22,370 nt of DNA, from NCBI GenBank assembly GCA_035687895.1, contig DASRUE010000150.1, positions 1-22,370 of the forward strand, given 5' to 3'. This DNA comes from JAERML01 sp035687895. Lineage in GTDB: Bacteria > Bacteroidota > Ignavibacteria > UBA10030 > UBA6906. The notes beneath the pieces are model-generated. The model had not been told where the DNA came from and made no database searches. It was given only the letters and a program-made list of their open reading frames with translations. Below, one piece after another: positions 16,001 through 22,370 of the stretch; within the stretch, counting starts at the first letter, position 1; each line of letters begins with the position of its first letter. The position numbers were made by a program, and so were the translations under genes.

Positions 16001-19000
16001 GCGTATCGGGAACTGGTGCGCCAACAGTATTGATTTCGACACGCCCGAAGTAGTTCCCCGGATCGTTAAAGACCACCGGACTGGTGGCGTCGAATCGTGC
16101 AGTGAAAAGGACGGAATCGCTGAGGGCAATTGGGCCGCTTGTCGGAGCGATCTCCAGCCAGTTGGCGCTTGGACCAAAGCTCCCCTGGACAGAGAAGGGG
16201 TCTATCAGGTGATCACCCACGCCAAGCGGTCCGATAAGCGTTGTCGCACCGGTTGCAAGGTTCACGGTGCGCAATTGGCCAAATGCTGTGCTGTATGCAG
16301 CCATGTACAGAATGCCGCTTTGTCGGTCGAATGCCATATCCTGTGCTAGGTTCGCGTTGAAGCCGATAGGGCCGATCAACGTTCCCGTGCCGGTGACTTT
16401 GTCGATTCCATAGAAATTGTCTCCGACAATATCGTAGCCGTACATCTGGCCAGTAGCGGCCTGGATTGCCATGCCGATAATCGCAGGCATGTTGGTAATT
16501 GTAGCAATACGGGTTGTCGTTCCGTTCGTTATGTTGATTGTATACAACGACGACACGGTGATATTCGTGGAGGTGGCGTAGAATGTCCCGCTTGCCGGGT
16601 CAAACTTGGCAGAGGTCCACGTGTGACCCGCATCTACTGTCACAGGTCCGATCACCGTGTATGAACCGTTGGCAATGTTAATCTCAATCAACTGGTTGGT
16701 GGCACCTTTAATTGCAATGAACCTCGTGCCATCCGACGTGAAGTCGCCGGCGTATATTGCATCTGCCGAGACGATGGGACCAAGAGGAATGAGAGTCCCG
16801 GGTGTCGCCAGGTCGAAGTTTGTCCACTGGAGACTACGGTAGTCATTACCGTAGGCGTTCGCTACCAGCACTCGGTTAAGGCCTTCAGGCAGTTTCGCCG
16901 GAGGCATTTCCTGGTTGCTGGACCTAGCCGGCTTGCCACCCACAGGAGCAAATCCCACGGATGGAGGTACCGGATCGTTAGGATAGTTGATCGGTATTGT
17001 CTGCGAAACCGTCAAAGGTATGACGACCGGCTCTCCGGTTGATGTACCATTAGGTCCAGTCCGCGGGTACATGATTGCACGGGCTGCGAAGTTTCCCGAT
17101 GCCGTTCCAACATTTCTCACGTAGAACTGAATCGAATCACGCGTCCCGCTTTGCATTGCAGGCTTCACGAGTGAATCGATTCGGTCGGCAAGCAGAGGAA
17201 CGCCAAAGCTCACAGCACGCACGCCCACCGAACCGGGTGTTGGATCGTTGCTCGTGAAGTTCATGCGCGCCGTCCGCACTCCAGCCGGAGCAACGGCGCT
17301 GAAACGCACCTTGATCCGCACGCTATCAAGCGACGCCAGGGAGAAGCTCGTGAGGTTGGCAGAGAATTCGGACGAACCGGTGAAGGTCACGTTCGTGACG
17401 TTGAGCGTTGATTGACCGATGTTCTTGACAAGGACCGACTTTGAAGAGTCTGTCGATCCGATCTGGACGCTGTCGATATCCACTGTATCGGGAGTGACTA
17501 CGAGGTCTGCTCCTGCGGATGGAACGACATACATCCGTACCGGCAGTTTCAAGGTATCCGGCGCCGGGGCGCCAACCGAATTGATCTCTATCCGACCGTA
17601 GTAGTTGCCGGGGTCGTTATAAACGACCGGACTGGTGGCGTCGAACCGTGCCGTGAAGAGGACGGAATCGCTGAGGGCGATTGGTCCGCTTGTCGGAGCA
17701 ACGGAGAGCCACTGGGCTGACCCGACAGCATCAGCCAACTCCAATCCAAAGAGACGATCGGAAGGGCCCGTTCCCCCTCCCTGCAGCAACCCACCGATTG
17801 TGGCCTTTCCGGGGACAAGACCCGTTGCAATGAACAAACCGCCGGCGATTGGCGCAGTTCCACCCGTTGTTACTCGCGTCAGGATGTCGAACGAGACCCC
17901 GGTTTGAGTGAGCGTGTTTAGATTGAATTGCCAGATATTTTGTGGCGGTCCGCCAGCAGTGTTAGTTTGGTCAAACACCCAGAGGTACGGTCCGCCGGCT
18001 GTGTAGGGGTCGTACGCGCCGCCGTACTTTGCAGCGAGCGTGTTCGGAATTGTCGCAATGACCGCTCCACTCCGGTTCACGCAGGACAACGCGTCTGCAA
18101 AGTTTGACACCCAGAACCCGTCGCGCACCGGGTCATAGGCAATCACCCGGGTTGTTACCGGTGATGCACAAGTAATGGTGCTGACAAGAGTTTTGGTCAC
18201 CGGATCAATCTTGTGAATCGACGCAGTGTTTGTTGAGGCATAGAGGAACTGGCCGTCAGTGGTGAGGCCGCGAACTCCCGTGACACCGGCAACTGTAAAC
18301 TGTTCAATCAGGGTTCCGCTGGCGGTCCAGCGGTGAAGAACGTTGGTTGCCCATCGGGAAGTCCAGAATTCATTGTTGATGAATACCGCTGCAGCATTGC
18401 CCGCCGCGCCGGTAACAGTCGATGCGTTATAATCGAACTGCAGATCGAATTGCGCAAGCGGTGCCTGAGGAGCCGCCGGGGGCCCCTGCGATCCACTGAA
18501 AGGACTCCGGTCAGCAGTCTCCGAACCGATGGGAGAGCTGACACCTTGCGGCACACCTTCTATCCCTGCAACGGAAGCCACTCGACGTTCCATGTGCAGT
18601 TTCAGGGGGATGATTATGGGTTCCGTCGGTCTTCCGGGGGCAACCGTTCGCGGGTACATGATGGCCCGCGCAGCAAAATTGCCGGACGCTGTGCCAATAT
18701 TGCGCACGTAGAACTGAATCGAATCACGCGTTCCGCTCTGCATAGCGGGTTTCACAAGGGAATCGATGCGGGCAGCAAGGAAGGGGGCGCCCACAGAGGT
18801 ACCAGTCAGGATAACATCCACGCGCGGATTTGCCGGATCATTACTCAGGATGATCACGCGTCCTGTGTCTGTTCCTCCGGGAACAACCGGCGCGTACACG
18901 ACGCGGATACGAGCTGAGTCACCAGCCGCTATCGAGCTCGAGGTAATAGTTGCCGCGTAGCGCGCGTTCGTTGTTGTCACTGAACTAATGCTCAGCAGTG

Positions 19001-22000
19001 TGCTACCAACGTTACGAACTCGTGCGCTGTCGTTTCGCGTGTTCCCGATAATCGTTGTCGGGAACGTCAACGTCGTCGGGTTAACGGAGATAACCGGCCC
19101 AACACCGGAGATCACCCGTAAGCTGGCCGGGATCTGAATCGGTCCGGTAACGTCGGGATGTGTGAGATCCATCGCGATGTTAGCAGTGTAGGTCGTTCCC
19201 TGCACCAGGTTATTCGCGTCGAATGTTACATTAACATTCTGCGTCGTCGCTGGCGGGATTGTACCAACAGACGGGTTCTCCGAAATCCATGGCGCATCCG
19301 GCAGGTAGAATCTGATTGCGAGGTTGTCATGTACGTAAGCCGCGTTGAACGCAGTCTGTAGCGCAACACTACCGTTTGCGTTCTCGATGGCGATCGTGGC
19401 GGAGTTCAAGGTGCCCACCATGCGTCGATACTGCGTGACGATCTCGCCATTGGGTCTCAAGATCAATTGGAATGTATACGTTCCTGGCTCGGCGGTTCCG
19501 AAATGAGGAACGGAGTCATACTGAACGATGAACTGTGTGTTACCGGCATCGTAATAGTAGAACGCCCGTCCACCGTTAGTCGCCGAAAAGAGGAGATCGT
19601 CCCAGAATGCGTAAACAGCGTTGTTCGGTTCTGCGGCGGTCGGGACGGCTTCGTTGGTATATGCTGTCGACGTTGATGAGAAGCTTATCCACCCGTTCGA
19701 GCAGAGTCGAATCTGATTGTAGCTGTTCCCGTAGAAGGGGAAGGAGAATCCAATTGGGAATGGACCGAGATTTGTATCGTCTCCCAGACCACTGACCAGT
19801 GTTCCAACACCGGAGATTTCGATCCAGTTGTATGTCGGGCCGCCCGGTTCATCGCTGTCGATCCAACGATATCCAAACGCATCAGGTCCCCCCTGTCCGT
19901 TGGGACTGTTGCCTCGCACAGTAGGCGGAACATCCTTTGGTCCCTCGGGGGCAATGACCGGACGGTCGTTTGGCTGAATCGCCGGCTTGCTGTACCGCGC
20001 GCGGGCAAGAGCGTTGTCATCAGTCAACCGATAGGGAATACTGTCTGCCGTCGTGTTGATTAATTGAAGGGTTTTTGCATGCACCTGACCAACCGCAAGC
20101 GTATCACGAATGGCAACCGGATTGGGTTCCACAGCAAACCGAAGGAGCGCCTCGATGGTTGTTGTTTGTCCACCACTGATCACTGTGCCATCAAACGATC
20201 TGCTCGCGTATGGTGTCGATGGATCAACGAGGACGTCATACGTTCCGGTGGGGAGTGGTGTTGAGAAGAGTCCGGTTGTGGAGTCTGTGAACCCGGCGAC
20301 AACCTCGATTCCGTTGAACTTCACACGAACGTTCGCCCGGATGCCCGAGTTGTCATTCTTGAAAGCGTGCACTGTCAGTGTACCACCCGCTGCAGGAGTC
20401 ATTTGGAAGTCGCGGGTAAGCGTATCGTTGCGAGTGACCGTGACCGCGAGCGTCGTGTCTCGGAACCCGAATTTTCGCGCGCGCAGTGTAAGGTTCGCTG
20501 TCGTTCCAGGGGTGTCAACTTTGGCGCCCACCAAGTACGTTCCATTAGCCAGAGTCGAACCGCCTTGTTGCAGGACAGGCTCCACGAAATCAATTGCCGC
20601 ACCTTGGACTGGCGCCCCCCCGCTCACATTTGTCGCTGTCCCTCGTACCCAGCCAAAATTCTCTGAAAATACGATACGTTCAACATATGCTCTATTCGAG
20701 GCGCCAGTGGAACCACTGCGACGATCTGTCCACAAAGCCCACGCCTTTCCCCCCAAAGCGGCAGTCTCATAGTAGTCGCCATTGTAGGTGGTGTTTGTGT
20801 TCGGGGTGAGTTGAGGTGCCCACAGAGCTCGCACGTCGCTTATGCGGAAACGGTCCCACGTGTCGCCACCGTCAACAGAGTATGCAGCATAGCGGCTCGT
20901 CATGAAATTCGAGCCCGTCGAGTCCATACTGTAGTAGCTGACGGTAATGCCGCCTGTTGACGGATCGACCGCGATCGACGCCATCCATTGCCACTTGCCT
21001 ACCTGAACGTCAGGGCCGTTCACCTGGATGCGACTGCTCCAGGTTGTGCCGCCGTCGGTCGACCGACGCAAGAAGACGTCTGCTTGGCCGCTGACAAGTT
21101 CCGGCGTTACAGTATATACCCATCCTCGGCGGGGGCCTGTTGAACGATCAACGTCAAAGTAAGGGAAACTCGAGGCACGAGTATTATTGAGTTCCGCAAT
21201 CCCACCGTTTGAGATTCTGATACCGCTGATCGGGAACGCCACTACCGGAGTGTTGAATGTCGCACCACCATCTGTTGACTTTGCAATACCGATGCCGACT
21301 TCCGCAGTTCCTCCGGTGTAGTCCGCCCACATCACGTAGACCTCTCCGTTCGGACCTATTGCAATGTGTACCCCTTGTCCACGGTTTGAACCAATGGCCA
21401 GTGTCGTGCGTGCACTCCATGTTGCGCCCTGATCCGTCGAACGGGCGAACTGGACTGGTGCAGTGCCTACACCAAAATCCGTCCATGCAACGTATACGTT
21501 GTTTGGAAACGTGCCAGAGACATCCGCCATCGCATGCTGCTTATCGTCATTCGTACTGTTCAAAAGGTCGCCGTTGCTCCGAGCACTCCATGTTGCACCG
21601 AAATTTGTAGTACTGACGAAGTAGAGACCGCCTGGTGAACCCAGAGTGGAAAAGTAGGCGCGGCCGCTTCTGTCAAAGAATGCAACGGGATCGCCGAAGC
21701 AGTCAAGGATACCCGGGGGAATGCTCTCGCTCTGCAATGCAGTGGGCCAGGTAACTCCATTGTCGGTGCTAAATGCCCACGTTTGTTGAACGACCGGATT
21801 AGAGCCTGGAATCTGGCCGTTTGTTGAGATCATCAAGTGGTTTTCGTTTGAGAAATTTACGCCAATTGAGTTTTCACTCTGCCAGAAATTGGAAGGATTG
21901 AACACCTGAATGTCAGGTGTGTTCGGCGGGCTGTCGGGGTTCACTGTGGCTCCGCCACCAGATTGAATCGGCAATGCAGGTACAGCCGGGTCCAAGCCAA

Positions 22001-22112
22001 ACTTTACGCGTTTGGCTGCGTTCCACATTGCTGATCGGTCTTGCGCGAACGTGGATCCAGCAATCAGCATTCCGAGCATGATGCAGGAAAATGATAGCAA
22101 CCTGCGAGACAT
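13017..22112 (-). CDS. Giant multidomain surface protein (sialidase-like and other beta-propellers) with T9SS type A sorting domain
   Basis: A 3031-residue exported protein. The frame is open to 22187, but the ATG at 22110-22112 is preferred: it has AAGGAGG four bases upstream and begins a clean signal peptide (MSRRLLSFSCIML ... AGSTFAQ). Domains, approximate residues: BNR/sialidase-like propeller 70-474 with about six Asp boxes (STDNGVTW, STDQGATW, STDGGTTW); two carboxypeptidase-regulatory-like folds 487-657; NTTADSI-type sandwich 659-700; beta domain FGYRWIDSDEPGGP... 737-1001; HYDIN/choice-of-anchor-D sandwich 1004-1107; duplicated unit 1107-2151 holding two different propellers; second FGYRWIDSDEPGGP domain 2231-2488; Kre9/KNH-like SPNGGEVW domain 2490-2607; YCF48-like Asp-box propeller 2610-2920; sorting domain 2934-3031 (QNYPNPFNPSTTI ... 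FSNLKKMLFLK). I see no FRIP motif or other sialidase catalytic signature, so an adhesive or structural role is more likely than catalysis. It is followed by two hairpins; no promoter was recognised upstream. Confidence 0.9.
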   Translation of the reverse strand: MSRRLLSFSCIMLGMLIAGSTFAQDRSAMWNAAKRVKFGLDPAVPALPIQSGGGATVNPDSPPNTPDIQVFNPSNFWQSENSIGVNFSNENHLMISTNGQIPGSNPVVQQTWAFSTDNGVTWPTALQSESIPPGILDCFGDPVAFFDRSGRAYFSTLGSPGGLYFVSTTNFGATWSARSNGDLLNSTNDDKQHAMADVSGTFPNNVYVAWTDFGVGTAPVQFARSTDQGATWSARTTLAIGSNRGQGVHIAIGPNGEVYVMWADYTGGTAEVGIGIAKSTDGGATFNTPVVAFPISGIRISNGGIAELNNTRASSFPYFDVDRSTGPRRGWVYTVTPELVSGQADVFLRRSTDGGTTWSSRIQVNGPDVQVGKWQWMASIAVDPSTGGITVSYYSMDSTGSNFMTSRYAAYSVDGGDTWDRFRISDVRALWAPQLTPNTNTTYNGDYYETAALGGKAWALWTDRRSGSTGASNRAYVERIVFSENFGWVRGTATNVSGGAPVQGAAIDFVEPVLQQGGSTLANGTYLVGAKVDTPGTTANLTLRARKFGFRDTTLAVTVTRNDTLTRDFQMTPAAGGTLTVHAFKNDNSGIRANVRVKFNGIEVVAGFTDSTTGLFSTPLPTGTYDVLVDPSTPYASRSFDGTVISGGQTTTIEALLRFAVEPNPVAIRDTLAVGQVHAKTLQLINTTADSIPYRLTDDNALARARYSKPAIQPNDRPVIAPEGPKDVPPTVRGNSPNGQGGPDAFGYRWIDSDEPGGPTYNWIEISGVGTLVSGLGDDTNLGPFPIGFSFPFYGNSYNQIRLCSNGWISFSSTSTAYTNEAVPTAAEPNNAVYAFWDDLLFSATNGGRAFYYYDAGNTQFIVQYDSVPHFGTAEPGTYTFQLILRPNGEIVTQYRRMVGTLNSATIAIENANGSVALQTAFNAAYVHDNLAIRFYLPDAPWISENPSVGTIPPATTQNVNVTFDANNLVQGTTYTANIAMDLTHPDVTGPIQIPASLRVISGVGPVISVNPTTLTFPTTIIGNTRNDSARVRNVGSTLLSISSVTTTNARYAATITSSSIAAGDSARIRVVYAPVVPGGTDTGRVIILSNDPANPRVDVILTGTSVGAPFLAARIDSLVKPAMQSGTRDSIQFYVRNIGTASGNFAARAIMYPRTVAPGRPTEPIIIPLKLHMERRVASVAGIEGVPQGVSSPIGSETADRSPFSGSQGPPAAPQAPLAQFDLQFDYNASTVTGAAGNAAAVFINNEFWTSRWATNVLHRWTASGTLIEQFTVAGVTGVRGLTTDGQFLYASTNTASIHKIDPVTKTLVSTITCASPVTTRVIAYDPVRDGFWVSNFADALSCVNRSGAVIATIPNTLAAKYGGAYDPYTAGGPYLWVFDQTNTAGGPPQNIWQFNLNTLTQTGVSFDILTRVTTGGTAPIAGGLFIATGLVPGKATIGGLLQGGGTGPSDRLFGLELADAVGSAQWLSVAPTSGPIALSDSVLFTARFDATSPVVYNDPGNYYGRIEINSVGAPAPDTLKLPVRMYVVPSAGADLVVTPDTVDIDSVQIGSTDSSKSVLVKNIGQSTLNVTNVTFTGSSEFSANLTSFSLASLDSVRIKVRFSAVAPAGVRTARMNFTSNDPTPGSVGVRAVSFGVPLLADRIDSLVKPAMQSGTRDSIQFYVRNVGTASGNFAARAIMYPRTGPNGTSTGEPVVIPLTVSQTIPINYPNDPVPPSVGFAPVGGKPARSSNQEMPPAKLPEGLNRVLVANAYGNDYRSLQWTNFDLATPGTLIPLGPIVSADAIYAGDFTSDGTRFIAIKGATNQLIEINIANGSYTVIGPVTVDAGHTWTSAKFDPASGTFYATSTNITVSSLYTINITNGTTTRIATITNMPAIIGMAIQAATGQMYGYDIVGDNFYGIDKVTGTGTLIGPIGFNANLAQDMAFDRQSGILYMAAYSTAFGQLRTVNLATGATTLIGPLGVGDHLIDPFSVQGSFGPSANWLEIAPTSGPIALSDSVLFTARFDATSPVVFNDPGNYFGRVEINTVGAPVPDTLRLPARMFVVPSVGADLVVIPDTMDIGNVEIGVTDSSKSVLVKNIGQATLNVTNVTFTGASGFSSNLASFSLTSLDTVRIKVRFSAVAPGGVRTARMNFTSNDPTPGSVGLRAVSVGVSHISVAPDTFGYTLPSSNDTTRSTFRIRNTGTDTLRFNINEGLAAPTASILRSVTQQAALTRNKGVENPNPGEGTPNGAGGPDAFGYRWIDSDEPGGPQFAWVDISTIGTLVTFPSTDDAFVTVSLPFTFPFYGVDQSSINIVTNGFMNFGPTSSSFSNTAIPTTATPNNAIYPFWDDLNFATGGTVHYYHDVATGRFIVQYTNAPHFGSGGPYTFQAILKPNGDMLFQYLTMSDPVNSATIGVENSGGTIGLQVVFDAAYMHNNLAILITKDILPWMSPGVTNGIIAPGDSQSVELRIHPAGLQNGNYTGRLTITGNTPDVASVRVGLTVTGGVAGVTVTSPNGGEVWSRGNTYSITWTQNNVDTVRIEYSVSGNGGPWRPITSGVPARPNIGKHPKLDTRWIEGGTWIEALGAFSWLIPDTVAPSANCYVRISQKSNAAISDVSNAAFTITSTVPGDTSWAAQTSGTTATLFAVKAVDANVAWSAGAGGVVRRTTNGGVNWTSAGSVGVDVYTITALDGNTAFVASSPATGLAKIWKTTNGGTTWVAKDSFGVFFNYVHMFNATTGYAMGDPTGGNWVLRKTTNSGESWFSPATLPANPTTEAGWNNSMMWFDNNNGWFGTNSSHVYRTTDGGTSWTATPTVFSGGQANSFAVQFNSLSIGLTGAQNGSLNLSTDAGATWALQTSTLATATLGMSGATGTQNFWVTAGNNISYSSNFGTSWSTAGPLGYNTGTAQMNHVNMVSIGSSVYGWAVGASGVTARFRLVPTGANDGVAALPTSFGLSQNYPNPFNPSTTIKYDLPEEATVTLKIYNLLGQEVFALVNGPQQAGYYESVWDGRNTTGASISSGVYFYRFEAIGQSGQTFSNLKKMLFLK
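14650..15425 (-). repeat. FGYRWIDSDEPGGP domain, C-terminal copy
   Basis: Encodes about residues 2231-2488: the same succession FGYRWIDSDEPGGP, FPFYG, TNGFMNFG, NNAIYPFWDDL, FIVQYTNAPHFG, YTFQAILKPNGD, SATIGVEN and a closing beta-sandwich. DNA similarity to 19110-19905 is visible at the start of the domain but patchier beyond it, so this looks like an older duplication than the inner tandem unit. Confidence 0.75.
15661..17205 (-). repeat. Tandem unit, C-terminal copy
   Basis: Second copy of the unit. Offsets between flanks are 1587 bases (leading) and 1551 bases (trailing), both multiples of three, so the frame is kept. Long identical runs occur in both flanks, for example GGATCGTTGCTCGTGAAGTT. 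The central propeller (IYAGDFTSDGTRFIAIKG..., LYTINITNGTTTRIATI) is of a different sequence type from that in copy one. Confidence 0.85.
17212..18792 (-). repeat. Tandem unit, N-terminal copy
   Basis: First of two head-to-tail copies of a unit of about 1.55-1.59 kb inside the giant gene. The leading flank (18649-18792, residues about 1107-1155, RIDSLVKPAMQSGTRDSIQF) aligns without gaps to 17062-17205. The trailing flank (17212-17719, residues about 1465-1634, APTSGPIALSDSVLF through FTSNDPTPGS) aligns without gaps to 15661-16168. The central part is a beta-propeller (INNEFWTSRWATNVLHRW...) unlike the one in the other copy. Confidence 0.85.
19110..19905 (-). repeat. FGYRWIDSDEPGGP domain, N-terminal copy
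   Basis: Encodes about residues 737-1001 of the giant protein: PNG-GGPDAFGYRWIDSDEPGGP, a FPFYG...SNGW-SF core, NNAVYAFWDDL, FIVQYDSVPHFG, YTFQLILRPNGE, SATIAIEN and a final beta-sandwich. It is paralogous to 14650-15425. I do not recognise a named family with certainty; the FPFYG...SNG-ISF...FWDD pattern recalls nidogen-like extracellular domains. Confidence 0.75.
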
Positions 22113-22116
22113 GATG

Positions 22117-22123
22117 CCTCCTT
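22117..22123 (-). promoter_or_regulatory. Shine-Dalgarno site deciding the start of the giant gene
   Basis: On the minus strand AAGGAGG stands four bases before the ATG at 22110-22112. The upstream ATG at 22187 would add 25 residues with no export signal character (MNATVSQRKHLF...) and would bury this site within the coding region, so the internal start is chosen. Confidence 0.85.
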
Positions 22124-22370
22124 GAGTGGTGGTTGGTGTGGATGGATGTGAGAACAAATGCTTGCGTTGAGAGACAGTCGCGTTCATCCTGGTGTGGACT
22201 TGTCTGATTCCAATCGCTTGGAAATGCTACGTTCAGCTACGTGCGGTGAAGAACAAAAGGAAAGGTGTGGGGAATGGCACCTTCTGGCAACGTCGTCGAT
22301 CTATGAGAGTTTCTGTTCGGGCGTGGCAGAGGCCAGCCGGACTCTTGAACTGACGTGAATTGCAAAACTG
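22124..22370. other. Upstream region of the giant gene with no recognised feature
   Basis: Roughly 250 bases to the window edge. I found no pair of -35/-10 boxes with good spacing like those of the three neighbouring minus-strand genes, and no credible gene. A short direct repeat, GCTACGT-TCA-GCTACGT, occurs near 22226-22242. The promoter may lie beyond the window or use another sigma factor. Confidence 0.4.

Noticed and set aside
15661..18792. Possible mobile element or CRISPR-like array because of repeated DNA
   Set aside because: The repeats are long, in frame and encode protein domains; there are no short spaced repeats, inverted ends or transposase genes.
13017..22112. Reading the N-terminal propeller as an active sialidase
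   Set aside because: Asp boxes alone define the fold, not the activity; I could not find FRIP or a convincing arginine triad.
22113..22187. N-terminal extension of the giant protein from the ATG at 22187
   Set aside because: The extension lacks signal-peptide character and the internal ATG at 22112 has a strong Shine-Dalgarno site and begins a complete signal peptide.

Overview
The window holds seven protein genes in two blocks that converge near position 3.9 kb. Three kinds of evidence point to a bacterium of the wider Bacteroidota/Ignavibacteriota group, most likely an Ignavibacteria-like lineage. Three very long secreted proteins end in the type A sorting domain of the type IX secretion system (T9SS), with the QNYPNPFNP...TTI core and a closing KKML-LK tail. 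A pilin-like gene starts with MGQQQLLL, a form I associate with that group. GC content looks moderate, a little over 50 percent by eye. Classical -35/-10 promoters with 17-base spacing and strong AAGGAGG ribosome binding sites argue against typical Bacteroidia, which use a different promoter consensus and few Shine-Dalgarno sites. The lineage is an inference from memory of these families, not a search.

Plus strand, 1-3936: the 3' two-thirds of purB (adenylosuccinate lyase), then an aldehyde dehydrogenase 23 bases later, then an L-lysine 6-aminotransferase after a 133-base gap, closed by a perfect 12-bp terminator hairpin. The aminotransferase and the dehydrogenase together would turn lysine into 2-aminoadipate through 2-aminoadipate 6-semialdehyde. 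purB is probably only an operon passenger.

Minus strand, 3951-22112: from right to left, a 3031-residue multidomain surface protein (13017-22112), a small pilin-like membrane protein (12427-12816), a 1930-residue secreted beta-helix protein (5986-11778) and a 614-residue secreted protein (4007-5851). The three large proteins have signal peptides and T9SS sorting domains. Terminator hairpins follow all three of them, and plausible sigma-70 promoters precede the small pilin, the 1930-residue gene and the 614-residue gene, so this looks like a row of separate transcription units rather than an operon. The 1930-residue gene seems to have a leader of about 300 bases.

The most unusual content is inside the giant protein. 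A unit of about 520 residues is duplicated head to tail; both flanks are strongly conserved at DNA level, but the beta-propeller between them is different in each copy. An outer pair of related domains flanks this tandem. I see no CRISPR array, insertion sequence, tRNA, rRNA, toxin-antitoxin pair or recognisable defence system.
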